Of a stretch of 64,000 nt of DNA, positions 44,845 through 56,715 are shown piece by piece. The notes under the pieces are model-generated. The model searched no databases and was not told the DNA's origin. It saw only the letters and a list, made by a program, of their open reading frames with translations. The DNA is from Pictodentalium vernedei. Taxonomy: Eukaryota; Mollusca; Scaphopoda; Dentaliida; Dentaliidae. A program made the position numbers and the translations under genes. Location of the stretch: NCBI GenBank assembly GCA_031216915.1, contig CM062291.1, positions 38,263,621 through 38,327,620 on the forward strand, given 5' to 3'. Numbering within the stretch: the first letter of the stretch is position 1; each line of letters opens with the position of its first letter.

Positions 44845-44930
44845 TTACTGGTATAATAGCACCCTGTATCCAATGCCTGTAGTGGATGTCCTCCATTTAA
44901 AGTGGGCAATGACTTTAACTGGTTGAGTGC
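44845..44930 (+). mobile_element. SINE family B, old fragment
   Basis: TTTTACTGGTATAATAGCAC, then CCAATGCCTGTAGTGGATGT and AAAGTGGGCAATG follow the family-B order. Tail missing. Confidence 0.5.
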
Positions 44931-45329
44931 TGGAAGTCCATATGTGGGCTTTACTCAGAAGTTCAGGTACCAGAACTGTCCCGATGGGAGGCTTGAAAAG
45001 CTGGCCTTAATCAGCTTAGTACGAACATGAATTGTATGAGCTGCAGTGTGACTAACTGCTTTGAAGTAGACTAGCTGCGAACCGAGAGGGAAATTGTCAA
45101 CTCTTTCAATAACATGTTATTGATTGAGTTCAGTGGTCAAAGTTATTCAAGGTGGGCTTCTACTGCTGGCTGCAAAATGTAACTGTAACGTGAGGAGGGT
45201 GTTCACCACCCATGGTAATTACACTATTTGAGTGTAGGTCTGCAATTGCTTGTCTTCATGTAAATCTTCCTTGCAGTACGTGGAGGATGGATTGCAAATA
45301 AATTGCTGTTCTGATTTTCCTTAATTTTG
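44931..45329. other. unassigned intergenic sequence
   Basis: Nothing recognised; it may be the left part of the repeat that follows. Confidence 0.3.
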
Positions 45330-46338
45330 TTCAGTTCCACCAGTGAAAATCTTTTAATATTTGGTATACAACATCTCAAGGGGGAGGCAGATTCCATTTT
45401 GTTCAAATCGTGTCCCAGTGTTAATTTTAGGGCTCTCTGTTGGAGCCAGAAATTTAATTTAGCAATACGACATAATGAGGAATATTTAAAACTCTTCTTC
45501 TTTAGATCCACCACTGACAATTTTAATATTTGGTATACAACATCTCTTGGGTGGGGAGGGGGATTTAACTTGTTTTAAATTGGGGCTCTTGATAAATATT
45601 TAGGCTTTATATTGGAGCCCAAATTTCAACTTCAACTAATACAATATAAGGAAATTTCTTTAAAAAGCTTCAGATCCGCAAGTCAGACTCCTTTCATCGT
45701 ATTTGGTATCATCATATCTAGGGTGGCTTAGATTTAAGTTTGTTCAAATCAAGTCACTGTGCTGATATTTGGGCTCCCTGTTGGTGCCCGGATTTAGTGC
45801 TGTATGATGAAAATTCCTCAAAAATCTTAAAGTTTACAAGTGAAAATGTTTCGATATTTTGTGTACATCATTCATAGCTGGTCACAATCAGGTTTGTTCA
45901 AATCAATTCTCTGAATTCCTATTTGGGCATCTTGTGAGACCCCAAACTTTAACTTATTATCATAGGGCAATATGAGGAACAGTCTTTAACCATCCTCGTT
46001 AGATCAACCATTTTGAATCCTTTGATATTTGGTAAACAATATTCAGGCAGATTCAAGTTTGTTCAAATCCAAGCCCTAGTGTTTTTCCATCAATAATGTC
46101 TTTCAAACTGCAGTGGCATAACATCTCTTTGAAGTTTTGTAGTGCATGTCTGCAGTTGGTAGAGTTGGATCCAGTCGGAAAGACCTATGACAATAATCAC
46201 TGACATGGACACCAGAATATTGTTATGACTTCTTGCCACTGTAGTGTTGATGAGCCCTGACTAGCTGAATGTGATCTAAAATACTTCTTTGATCTAATTT
46301 GTTAGGTGACTGATTAAGGCCCCATGTGGCCTCTTGTT
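45330..46338 (-). repeat. AAGAGGCC/GCTCACCT-family repeat with about 170-bp units
   Basis: Five diverged units with TTTAATATTTGGTATACAAC, CAAGTTTGTTCAAATC and GGGCTCCCTGTTGG, ending in AGGTGACTGATTAAGGCC and GGCCTCTTGTT. The reverse complement of the same order is seen at 61310-61949, where the end reads AAGAGGCC...TAATCGCTCACCTGAC. No protein. Confidence 0.65.
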
Positions 46339-47044
46339 GTTTACATGAAAGAATTATCAATAATTTTTTTTTAATTGGAAGGAAGGCAGTAGAGTAAGCT
46401 TGTGGGAAACTTGTAATGAGCTCAGCAGTTTTTCAAGCTCACACTGCAAGCATGTGCAGGCTAACACTGATATTGCAAGCCTATTGAACTTTTACAGTCT
46501 TGCAATTTCATTTTTTACCATATTTTTATCTTCAGCATTCCCTAAACACAGGCTGACCTCACATTATAATCACTATAAGTATTGTAATGTTTCTGTGTAA
46601 TTAGTCTTTTCTCTTCATTCATCATAATGTGTCTTTGGATTTTAACAAAGGTGTCTTTAACAGCAAAACTATTTTATCGCCAAGATATGAACTTAGTTAT
46701 TAATTTGCTGATCAGCACTAATAAATCATAAATAGCAAACTAACAATGCAAGCTAAATATAGAAGCCTGTGGAAACCTTGCCGAGTTAGCTTGCACTAAG
46801 CTATACATTATACTTGTGTTGTTGTTGTTGTCATATTAGCCTATGCAGCTAAAAGTAATCGTAAACACCAATAAATGAACAAAAGGCTTGGCGAGCATGC
46901 ATAAGGTAACACTGCATGCTTGCACAAGCTAACAATTGAGTTTGCAATGTTTCATGTACATTTGAAAGTTAGCTTGTGCAGGCTTATTATCTTAGAATAA
47001 ACTTGAACATGAAACATTGCAAGCTTATTTTAAGATAACAATTT
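46339..47044. other. unassigned; short SINE-tail remnant
   Basis: GTAAACACCAATAAATGAAC at 46862 is the end of the family-A/B tail without a body. Repeated AGCTTGTGCAGGCT-type words suggest an old local duplication. Confidence 0.35.
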
Positions 47045-47600
47045 TGTGAGTCTGTAAGTCTGTTCACATTTTCCTTTAGCACAGGCTACACTCTGTAGTT
47101 CTCATCCGATCATCACTTAATTTGATGTGCAGGTTTGGAGTCATGTCTAGATGAGAACATCCCCTTTTGGTCACGATTGGTCAACCGTGATGGCTGCCCA
47201 AGCCAGAAACCCCAAAACTTTTATCACAGTCTGCAGGTCATATTTAATATGGAGGGATTTCATTGTAACTTTGTAGGAAGACTCCGTTTGATGTCTAGAG
47301 GAGACTCGTTTTCAAATAATTTCACTGTAAATTGGTAACTTTCGTTGATATATATTAACTGTGAGGCCACATACATTAACTGTGAGGGCCACATTAACCC
47401 ACCCCTCAATTCTTTAGTACAGTCTACACCTCATATTATTTTTATTGTAAACATAGTATACAGTTAACAAAACTTAACATATTTCCTATTATCACAATTC
47501 TTTTGTTATTTCATAATCCCTTCATAAACATTGAACATTATCTTTTTCATCAAACATAACACACAGACAAGTGTCATTGACACTTTCATTTGGTGTATGC
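47045..47600. repeat. relative of the 37405-38234 element
   Basis: TTAGCACAGGCTACACTC, CCCCTTTTGGTCACGATTGG, GGATTTCATTGTAAC and the end GTGTCATTGACACTTTCATT match the 37.4-kb element in order. The inverted ends are not preserved. Confidence 0.65.
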
Positions 47601-48424
47601 GGAAAATTTTATTTTAGTTGAGAACACGATTTTGCCATCTTTTATAGTCGCCAGATGTAAAATATGTGGAACATTTTATGTTTCTTACATTCAGTTATGC
47701 CTTCTTTTGAAGGAAATTAATTATTTTTGGATAGAATTATAAAATCTTTGCACAGTGCTAGGTTGTTAGTATTGGCTTCATGCTATAAAAAGGAAATTTT
47801 GGTACCATATATATCAACCCATGTAGTAAGAAGGCTTAGTAAAGAGTCTCCAAGTCCTGAATTTACAGTGAGACTCACAGAATGAGTTCAGTAAAATATA
47901 GTTGGACCGAGCCTCTGGAGAGGTACATGCTTAATTTAACCCATATGTTTCATAAATTTCACTTTCAACTGGGGACAAGTTGAGTCTATTTATCTTTTGA
48001 TCCCTATTCCATTACAAGATGCTTAACTATTCACTCAAATACAGACAGTGCTGTAAATAAAATTGAAAAAAACATCTTTTGTGGGCAACTCAGGTTACTT
48101 AAAGTGGTAATCCAGCATGTCATTGAATGATAGGGCTTTACAACTTTTAAGTTTTCAAAAGTTTTATCTAGGTTAAAGCATTTTCATAGCTTACTGTAAA
48201 TTATTTTAAAAAGATTTTTTCATTGTGTGGTCATATATAGTGACAACTGCTGTCAATTACCTTAATAAACACTAATAAATAACAAAATAGTTTTTCTCAA
48301 AGTTTCCTGAAGTAAAAAAAAACTTAAATTGAAAACTCAGGTAAAGGTAAATTACTTTTTTTAATCTCAATTTTGTCAAATGCACTCACCCACCCACCCA
48401 ATCACACCAACCCACCCCACCTGA
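47601..48424. other. unassigned intergenic sequence
   Basis: A/T-rich, nothing recognised. Confidence 0.35.
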
Positions 48425-48715
48425 GGACAACCGGGAAGTGAAGGTCATCATGTCTGCTGAGGTAGATTTGTTTTCCTCCACCAGTGAAATAGGACCTGGT
48501 AACCAATGCTGCTTGGGTGCAATCCCTCAGTAAATGGGTAACATAAACATAAATGATTCACAAAACTTGTCTTTATACTTATGTCATGGTCCTCTAAAAT
48601 TGTCAACATGTTGATTAACGATTGTCTAAGCTTGACTTCATCTCCATGTTGTGTCACGATTAGCCATGGTGCATAACTATGTGACGTTAACCACCAACAA
48701 ACAAATACTTATGTC
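48425..48715 (+). mobile_element. SINE family B, copy 5
   Basis: ACCGGGAAGTGAAGGTCATC head, AATAGGACCTGGTAACCAAT, and the tail CACGATTAGCCATGGTGC ending in ACAAACAAA. The TCCTCTAAAAT...GATT segment occurs twice, an internal duplication of about 60-70 bp. Confidence 0.75.
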
Positions 48716-48959
48716 ATATCATGATATAGCTCAGATGCTGACATTAAACATCTATATATAAATATTTTTTTCCAAACCCATATTCTCATTCTCCATAGGC
48801 ATTCATTAATTATAGAGAGTTTGGCATACTAGCTTGACTCTAATGGATTTTGACTGACCAAATAATTACTTTTTGACAATCTAAGGCACAAGAAAATGAT
48901 TTTCACAAAATCTTATTTACCTGCATTTACAGGGTTACAGGAGTAGGGGTTAAAGAGTT
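48716..48959. other. unassigned intergenic sequence
   Basis: Nothing recognised. Confidence 0.35.
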
Positions 48960-49846
48960 CAAGAATGACGTGAAGTATCCCTGGTGTTTGGAGAACTTTT
49001 TCTACTAAACCATTCAGTCAGATCTTTTGATACGGTGGAACTCCTGTTACTGGAATAGCCACTTGGTTACTTTCTTATATTCTACAGATAAATTGGGCAT
49101 TTATTCAATTATATCTTAAGGGAAGCTGAATAACATGGGGTGCAGATGTCTGTAACTCAAGGGGAATGTCGGTCAACATTATGGGGTGCACAATGAATGA
49201 TTATTTATTTATTGGTGTTTAAGGTCACATATTTCTGCACAATGGCTAATCATAACCATGACGGTTTTACGGGTGGAGGAAGCCGGAGTACACAGAGAGA
49301 ACCACCGAGCACTGGCGAGCAACTGTCAGCTCCCCAACATACTAACTCCACACAAGCAGGATTAGCATTGGTTGAAGACAAGTGCACCATCGATGTGCAG
49401 TACGCTTTAGCACACAACGCCACCATGCCCTACATGGGCAGTGGGGGTGAAGTGTCTTGCCCAAGGACATAACATGATTGCCGCAGGTGGGATTCGAGCC
49501 GAGGACCTCTCGGCTTGCAGCCTGCACCTCTGCCTACTGATCCACCATACCCCCACAATGAATGATTCCAAGTTAGTGTGTTTGTATTATGAGCTGAATA
49601 ACATGTTGGTGCAGATGTCTGTAACTTTGGGGGAATGTTGGCCAACATTATGGGTTGCACAAGGAATGATTCCAAGGTAGCATATTGTATAGTAGGAGCT
49701 GAATAATGTGGGGTGCAAATGTCTGTGACTTAAGGGGAATGTCGGCCAACATTATGGGGTGCACTATGAATGATTCCAAGTTAGCATGAAGTATTCCAAG
49801 TGTTTGGAGAACTTTTTCTACTAAACCATTCAGTCAAATCTTTTGG
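48960..49846 (+). repeat. segmental duplication and unit array 2
   Basis: Units as at 43820-44660 occur at about 49122-49795 (three units). On both sides lie copies of TTTGGAGAACTTTTTCTACT...GGAATAGCCACTTGG...GGGCATTTATTCAATTATAT (48978-49113 and 49802-49947), about 820 bp apart. A family-A SINE splits the first unit. Confidence 0.75.
49203..49553 (-). mobile_element. SINE family A, copy 11 (full length)
   Basis: Perfect 14-bp duplication CACAATGAATGATT (49189-49202, 49554-49567) which is itself part of the tandem unit. The complement carries B box and A box in order. Confidence 0.9.
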
Positions 49847-49848
49847 TA

Positions 49849-50246
49849 CAGTGGAACTCTGTTGCTTGAATAGCCACTTGGTTACTTGAATAGCCAACTG
49901 GTTACTTTCTTGTATTCTACAGATAAACTGGGCATTTATTCAATTATATATTGCTTGACAGAGCTCTGTGATCTTTGTCAAACAATATATAATACAATGA
50001 ATGACTGTATTGGACGTACTGAGGCAAAAAGCTCCATAAACAAGGGAAATTTGTTGTTTATCAGAGCAATTTTCCAACATATTGCAGTATATTTTATTCA
50101 GTTAACAGGAATCTGCTCCATAACTTGTAAGCAATTAACAGGTCAAATTTGTACTGAAGGTATGGTAAATGAATTTGTGTTTGTAAATATTATTCAGTTA
50201 ACAGGGGTATTCAATTAAGAGAGAACCAATTAAGTGGGCTTCATTG
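49849..50246. mobile_element. possible pogo/Tc1-like TIR element
   Basis: TA-CAGTGGAACTCTGTTGC at the left and TTAAGTGGGCTTCATTG-TA at the right are imperfectly inverted, bordered by TA. Several TTCAATTA/TTAACAGG words inside are typical of decayed pogo/Tigger-type ends. The 110-aa frame across it is not recognised. Confidence 0.4.
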
Positions 50247-50269
50247 TATTTGCTATTTAGCATTGGAAG

Positions 50270-50710
50270 GTGCACCAAATTACATTTCTTCAAGGCATGC
50301 AACTTGACTGGTTTTCAGGATCACCAGAGGAGGGTGTTGGAGTGGTGGTGGAGTCAGAAAATAACGCTTGACCCAATATATTCTCTTTTCAGTCTTCTTT
50401 GGCCAATTTTTTTAATAACATTTCCAAAAGAAATCAACAGAGACATATCATATCATACCTCACAGAAACAAGCTCACTGACACTTTGGAAGGAGCCCCAA
50501 ATTTTATTTGTTTCAGGGATGCAACTTGAATGGTATTTGGTTGAGGTCACCAGATGAGGGGTGTTGGGTGGTGGTGAAGTCAGAAAACATGTCGCCCTTT
50601 AATTCTGTTTTCAGTCAAACTTGGACTGTTTTTTTTTTAAGTTTCAAAAAATGTCAGCAAAAAGTATCTCATATTACACATGACAGAAATGAGCTCATCA
50701 GGATTTTCTG
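50270..50710. repeat. tandem duplication, period about 220 bp
   Basis: GCAACTTGACTGG...TCACCAGAGGAGGGTGTTGG...GAGTCAGAAAATA is repeated as GCAACTTGAATGG...TCACCAGATGAGGGGTGTTGG...AAGTCAGAAAACA, and both copies then contain TTTTCAGTC and CTCATATTACA/CATATCATACC segments. Confidence 0.65.
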
Positions 50711-50736
50711 CCCTTATTGTATTGTTCTTCATGGGA

Positions 50737-50945
50737 ACCCTGGGAAATGAATCGGTGCTCATTTACTGAGGTGAACAAATTATGTTTTACTAGTAGAATA
50801 GGTCCTGGTAACCTAAACTGCTGGGATGCAGTCCCTCATTCAGTGGGCAACATGGGCATAAACGATTAGCAAAACATCATTTTATGCTCATGTTGAGTCA
50901 TCATATAGCCCAGAGATGCTGACACCAATAAATAATTAAATGTAT
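50737..50945 (+). mobile_element. SINE family B, copy 6 (diverged)
   Basis: GGGAACCCTGGGAAATGAAT head, TAGAATAGGTCCTGGTAACC, GTGGGCAACATGGGCATAAA, then a shortened tail GACACCAATAAATAATTAAA. Confidence 0.7.
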
Positions 50946-51400
50946 TTGTACTGAAGTAATTAATGATGGAAAAACTTAAAGACATGCAAATTTTATATGA
51001 TCATCATAAATCCATTCTGACAATGTAAATGAGATGGGCATGACTTATCAGATGGGCATTCTGGCCCTGTGAAGCCTCTTGTTTTTAAATGTGGCTGGCT
51101 GCTATTTTTAATTCAGTTTTTTCTCTTCTAAACCTCTACTTATAGTTTGGCTAGGTTGGCAGGCATATGCTGTTGTATGGCGTTGACAGCCATAACTCAA
51201 GAATGGCTGGATGGATTCTCATGATACTTGGTAATCTGAGTTATATGGCCAAGTTGGACGGAGCTAATCAAGAATTCCACCTTGATCAAAATTTCTTGGC
51301 AGAATTATGCCCCTTAGTTAATGGATTTTCATGAATTTTGAGTTTGTTAGTATGAAAACTCGGAACAAACATTGACCATTGACCAATTTGGCTGATTTTT
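50946..51400. other. unassigned; possible repeat end
   Basis: GGCCCTGTGAAGCCTCTTGTT at about 51064 looks like an end of the AAGAGGCC family. The remainder (GGCATATGCTGTTGTATGG...) is not recognised. Confidence 0.35.
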
Positions 51401-51743
51401 AGCTCACCGAAGAGAGCTAAACTTATCACTTTCCATCCGTCGTCCGTCCGGCATCGTGAACATTTTTCAAACGACTTATCCTCTGAAACCGCTAGGTCGA
51501 TTTGCTAGAAACTTGGTATGGATGTTCATTACCATATGTCAATTCAAGTTGTTCAAATGAAATGGCCACGTCCCCTTGGGGGCTCTGTATGGGGCATAAC
51601 TCTGATATCACCGTATGAATTATAGAAAAATTATTAAAAAATCTTCTCCAGAACCAGTGGGCAGAATCTTTTGATACTTGGTATGCAGCATCTTGGTATG
51701 GATCTGATTCAAGTTTATTCAAATCGCCCCCCTGGATTCATAT
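51401..51743 (+). repeat. AGCTCACC-family repeat running into the gap
   Basis: AGCTCACCGAAGAGAGCT, CGTCGTCCGTCCGGCATCG, CTTCTCCAGAACCAGTGGGC and TTTTGATACTTGGTATGCAG are the usual opening of this class. Continues to the first N. Confidence 0.65.
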
Positions 51744-51843
51744 NNNNNNNNNNNNNNNNNNNNNNNNNNNNNNNNNNNNNNNNNNNNNNNNNNNNNNNNN
51801 NNNNNNNNNNNNNNNNNNNNNNNNNNNNNNNNNNNNNNNNNNN
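51744..51843. other. assembly gap of 100 N
   Basis: Exactly 100 N, the conventional length for a gap of unknown size. It sits at the outer edge of the DIRS inverted terminal repeat. Confidence 0.98.
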
Positions 51844-52049
51844 AGAACCTAACTCGGATAAAATACTCTCTGTTTTAATCTTTCCCAAGATTTGGGAAAG
51901 AAAAGTGGTGTAAAAACACCATGAAAAAATAAGCCAAAACTGGGTCGAGCGCCATCGGCGCACACCCAGTATGGGACGCTCTTCCATAGTACAAATCCAC
52001 AACTGCCGTAAAACAGTGCGCAATGCATCAATTCGTCATTCTTTTGATT
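51844..52049. repeat. DIRS inverted terminal repeat, left
   Basis: Inverted match to 59206-59411 (here starting AGAACCTAACTCGGATAAAA, there ending with the complement). Begins directly at the gap. Confidence 0.85.
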
Positions 52050-52125
52050 CCGAACAACACAGGAGTTATGTGATCAGCAGGGAGGAAGGATTCTTACCTG
52101 AATAAGAAGACGGGAGGGTCTCCAT

Positions 52126-52208
52126 GTAAACAATTTCGGTAGGTATAATAAGAAAGGAAATTTACTATAAAATTTATACTTCTTATCAACCTACCTCAAT
52201 TGTTTACT
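52126..52208. repeat. DIRS internal complementary region
   Basis: 52180-52208 is an exact 29-bp reverse complement of 59433-59461, the outer end of the right terminal repeat, and 52126-52154 is an imperfect inverted copy of the same word (GTAAACAATTTCGGTAGGTA). In DIRS elements such a region pairs with the element ends during circular-intermediate formation. Confidence 0.75.
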
Positions 52209-52263
52209 GGAGGCTGAATAGACAAAAGGCTGGAGGGAATCACATAACCAACCCACACATAAC

Positions 52264-53526
52264 TCAATAGCACTGGGACCGTGGACAGAGGAAGAGATCC
52301 CTAGGCCTATCAAACCATAGCATCACAAACATTAGAAAAGACAATGAAAGATGAGGCGTATGGTGGAGTGCGACGCACAGACAGAAAGAGCAGTAACAGC
52401 ACAAAGCTGGAACTGACCCTGAAAAAAGCTGAAAGGCTGGGATAGACAACAGCCTGAGCCGAAGAAAGAGGGCCCCAAGTTGGCTCCTGCAACTGTCACA
52501 GATAAAAGGAGAATGTAGCATTTCTCCAGTAGGCTGCCAGTATAACATCTGTCATCCGACAACACAACAGAGTTATTAAAAGAGGAAGACAAGGCACGCA
52601 CCTCGTGGCAGAAAAAACAATTGATAATACAATCACCAGTAGCTAGTAGCGGAAGCTGCACGAATAGCAAGACAAATCCATCAAGAAATGGATGCAGGAG
52701 AGATCTGGCATGTGAGAAAACGCATATTCATGCAGGATAAAGGCGTGAACGTCCCCCACCCCCAAGCAGAGCAGCACCCAAGAAAGTGACCATCTTGGAG
52801 TAAACTGCAAAGTCCTAGGCCTTTTCAAGGAAAAGAGCTGAACAAGCTTGGAGAGGCAAGGATGAGCGTCGAAACAATGCGGTATCACATATGAAAAAAT
52901 GTCTCCGAAGCATGGACATGTACCCATTGCTGGAGACCCCCAGAAACAAACATATACCAGAAACTCCGCAAGCGGTGTGATCGAAGGAGTGACAGAAGCA
53001 ACAGAGTGATCGCACACCATCGACAGAAGAAACTTCCATTTAGCCACAGAGGCTAAACCAGTGGAGTGAGTGCCTCCTTGAAGAAGAAAAGCAACTCCAC
53101 TGCGTGTCTCGAAAATCCACTACGGAGGAGACAGGACCCGATAAAAGACATGTGCGAAGGCACAATGAAGTTGGGTCAACGTGAAACCTCCTCGGGCGAC
53201 TTTGGCAAAGAAAGTCGCGAGGTAGAGGGAGACATGCCGGAACCGTTGCTAACAGAGAGCGGAGCAGATTGATCCACACCCACTGAGGCGACGGGTGTGA
53301 TCGAAAGGATTCGACGACTGCAGGTTCATATCTGGGCGAGAACCTGAGGTGGAATCGGAACCGGTAGGAAGGCATAGCCGACAAGACCATCCCAAAGGAG
53401 GGCCAGAGCATCCACGGTGAAAGCCAGAGCATTTGGACACGGGGGACACGAAAGTGTCCACCGGATGGTTCCAACGAGTCGCAAGAGATCGATGGAACCT
53501 GCCATGTGGAGCATCCACCTGGTGGA
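52264..53526 (-). pseudogene. DIRS fossil: tyrosine-recombinase region with preceding linker
   Basis: Short frames retain recognisable DIRS pieces: ATRWNHPVDTFVSP (the linker after RNase H), a KWKFL...SITPLAEFLVYV stretch like the recombinase N-terminal domain, and a final segment near 52.5 kb. Broken; no intact frame. The region is separated from the RT/RNase H part by the insertion at 53533-55190. Confidence 0.65.
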
Positions 53527-53532
53527 AATGAC

Positions 53533-55190
53533 CAGGGTTTGTGTTTTGTCGCGGCCGATCGGCACGGGCCCCGAGATCGGCCGCGAGAAGGTTGTCGTGG
53601 AGGCCATTTTTTCCGGCCGCGATCGATCCGCGAACTACAATCTAAACTAACCCATCTGCCGCGAATATGCAGTCCTTCGATTTTAGCGTGTGCTGGCGCA
53701 CACAGTGCGCAGGTAAATGCCGATGGTGGCGCGTTATGTTGGGCGCACATAGCCGTTCAAAAAGTAGCGCTTGCAAATAAAAATAGACAGTCGAAATGTC
53801 CGAGGCCAACATTATCTACCCCAAATCACAGGCCCTCATGGTTTGATCAGTATTAAACACTGGCTTTTTTCAAATGTAAACAACACTTTCAAAGGAAGTA
53901 TCCCTTACACCTGCGCAGTAAGGTTACTTCAGGAAAACATCTGTCAAATATTGAACATCGAGCATCGTTAACGCCCACGACAATTGTCAGTCTCCAACAC
54001 TTGCACGGAAAATACGCCCACTCAATCACCAAACATCTCGGCACTCACCAGTTTCACCTGTCAATTTTCCTGATAGATTAAAAATTACCGCAACTCATTT
54101 GAAGGAGCAAATCAATTGCAAAAAGCAAAAAATCGCCCAACTCGAATGCCCATAATTAATAATATGCGTTTCATTTTGACATACCATTGTATTTTTTTTA
54201 TATCAATCAAGGGTGAGTGTTAGATGTATCATCAGTTCCAACAATTATCCCGCCTCATAAATTTATTTATATCGCCCAACTTGGGCACTTGACATACGTT
54301 TCGAACAACATAATGGCACCAGTCATTCCAAAAATAAACAAAAGTAACAAGCCATCTGAAGTGCAGGTTTGGGATGATTCAGCCTTTTACAGTTTAGCCT
54401 TGGGACGTTTCGCCCCGGGATATTTCTGCCCCGATATGTTTTGAAATCGAAGACGAAACAAAACAAGAAGAAGAAAAAAATGGGGGTGTTTTGGCCTCGT
54501 CAGGCGGTACGTTTCGGCCCCAGTTGAGGCCGAAACGCCCCCCCCCCCCAAAAAAAACGAGGCCGAAACGACCCAGAACCGACGTGATTGTGGCATTTCA
54601 AACATTTTTTACCCTATAAACCTGCAACACTGTATTTGGAAACACAAAGCCTGGTGGATTCAGCTCTGGTCATGTACCCAGATGTATGGGTCGGAAGTCT
54701 TTCAACCCAAATGGGGGGGGGGGGGGGGGGGGGGGGGGGGGGCTGGAGGGGGGGGGGTGCGACTCTACAAAGGCAACAGCATATATGTAAAGAAAAAGGG
54801 GGGGGGGGGGCTATTTCAAGTTTTAACTGTAACTTATATGGTATTTCGGGTAGGGGGGGGGGTATTTCTAGTTTAAATTGTAACTTATACTTATAAAGAT
54901 TTTTCAGGTGTTATTCTGAATGTCAGTCTTAAGTTCTGAAGTGTCTGACATGATTTATCTGGTGCCTGACATTTTGGCCGGCACTCAAAACAAAATTATT
55001 TTCAGGCTTGAAATCAACTACTAAATGTATCTGGATTGGGGTGAATTTTATTGTTTCCTGGAATATTTCAGAATGCTTATTCGTAGAGTCATTTTCTTTG
55101 ACTTTGGAAAATTGGCCCTGAATAGGCCCCGACCCTCTGATCCCAGGGCCAATTTTTTGGCCTCGACCATTTTCTAAATCACGAACCCTG
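53533..55190. mobile_element. TIR element H6 inserted in the DIRS fossil
   Basis: Ends CAGGGTTTGTG (53533) and CACGAACCCTG (to 55190), flanked by AATGAC on both sides (53527-53532 and 55191-55196). The flanks are DIRS coding-type sequence. Interior of 1658 bp includes long G runs at about 54713-54860, repeated GACGTTTCGCCCC / GTTTCGGCCCC motifs near 54405-54560, and no transposase that I recognise. hAT-like by its ends, but a 6-bp duplication is not standard for hAT. Confidence 0.65.
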
Positions 55191-55196
55191 AATGAC

Positions 55197-56715
55197 CCTG
55201 CCCCGACGGGACAGGGAGTCGGCTAGGACGTTCAGACGACCGGGAATGTGACAAACAGCCACCCCGGCGTGGACATCCTGAGCGAGCAGTAGAAGATCTC
55301 GAGCCAATTCGTACATTGGAACAGAGTGGGTGCCGCCCTGGTTCCGAATGTAAGCAACCACCATCGAATAGTCGGACAACAGAAGGACCTGGCAATTCGA
55401 CAAGTGAGGGATCCACTGCCTGAAACTAAGAAGAGCAAGAAGCTCCTTCTGGTTGATGTGTAGAGCTGCATGATCCTGGTCCCACATCCCGTGAATGGAA
55501 AGACCTAGAGGATCCAACGTCGCACCCCATCCGAGATCACTGGCATCTGTCGTCAGAACATGATCGGACGTGGGTAAGTCCAACAGAACACCCTGCAAAA
55601 GCCACTGGACATCCACCCAGAGGAGAAGGTGAGGATAAAGATATTCTGGAAACTGAAGCACCAGATCCAGAAAATCTACATTCGACCTCCAACGACTGAG
55701 CAGAAAGTGTTGGAGAGGTCTGACACGCAGCCGACCTAGAGGAATGAGATCTGTCACCGAACAGCAGAGACCGATTAGCCGGAGAATACTCCGACCCATT
55801 GCGGATATGGACTGGGACAGAGTCAGAGCAAAAGCTGAGAGAATCACAGCCTTGGCCTGGGGAACCGCCACCAAATTGAATTGTGTGCGGAAAGCCATCC
55901 CCAGATGATAAAACGACTGAGAAGGGACTGGGTCCGACTTCTCCTTGTTGACTCTGAAACCTAGCGACGTGAGCAAGCTCAACAGAGTCGCAACATCCGA
56001 CTCCAGTAAGGCAGCATTGGAATGCCCCTGGAGGATATCGTCCAGATATGCCGAAGTAGTCACCCTGGACTGTGTACGATGGAACCCTATCACATGCAAC
56101 ATCAGTCTGGTGAAGGCCCAAGGAACCAGGTTGAGGCCGAAAGGCATGGCCTTGAACTGGTAAACTCGCCCCAGAAAAACGAACCTGAGATACTAACGCC
56201 CAATGAATCGGAACGTGAAAGTAAGCGTCTCGCAGGTCGAAGCTAGAAGCGAAATCTCCCTGGTGAATTGAATGGAGGACCGACCTGAAAGTCTCCATGC
56301 TGAACTTGGGAGCAATGATAGACTGGTTCAGGAAACTCTGATTGATAACCGGTCGGAGTCGGCCGTCCTTCTTCGGCACCAAGAACAGGCGAGAATAGAA
56401 ACCCACTGACCTAATGTTCTTGATGACCTCAATCGCCCCCTTTGTCAGGAGATTGTCTATCTCCGTGGACAATAGTTCCCGACGTAAAATGTCTGAAGGA
56501 ACTGTGGTTGGAACGGGCACCCTGGACAGAGTGGGGTGCCTTCGGAAGGATATTCGCAGACCGGACCAAACAACATCTAACACCCAAGGATCGGATGTGA
56601 TGGTGGCCCAAAGGTCTGCGAACTCTGCTATCCTTCCTCCAACCTGGGACGAGTCGAGGTGAGGACCTTCATTTTGAACCCCGACGAGGCTCACAAGAGG
56701 AGAAAACACCTCCTC
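55197..56715 (-). pseudogene. DIRS fossil: reverse transcriptase and RNase H region
   Basis: Contains the RT motif YLDDIL, LGFRVNKEKSD, and an RNase H-like part with TTDASDLGWGATL, INQKELLAL and NVLADSLSRR. This combination and spacing is that of DIRS-type RT/RNase H. The frames are broken and the region is presented as a fossil. Confidence 0.85.

Noticed and set aside
11303-49553. Family-A heads as tRNA genes
   Set aside because: A and B boxes are present but acceptor and other stems do not pair, each head runs into the same SINE body, and most copies have target duplications.
51671-52023. Frames spanning the N run
   Set aside because: They contain unknown residues and cross an assembly gap.
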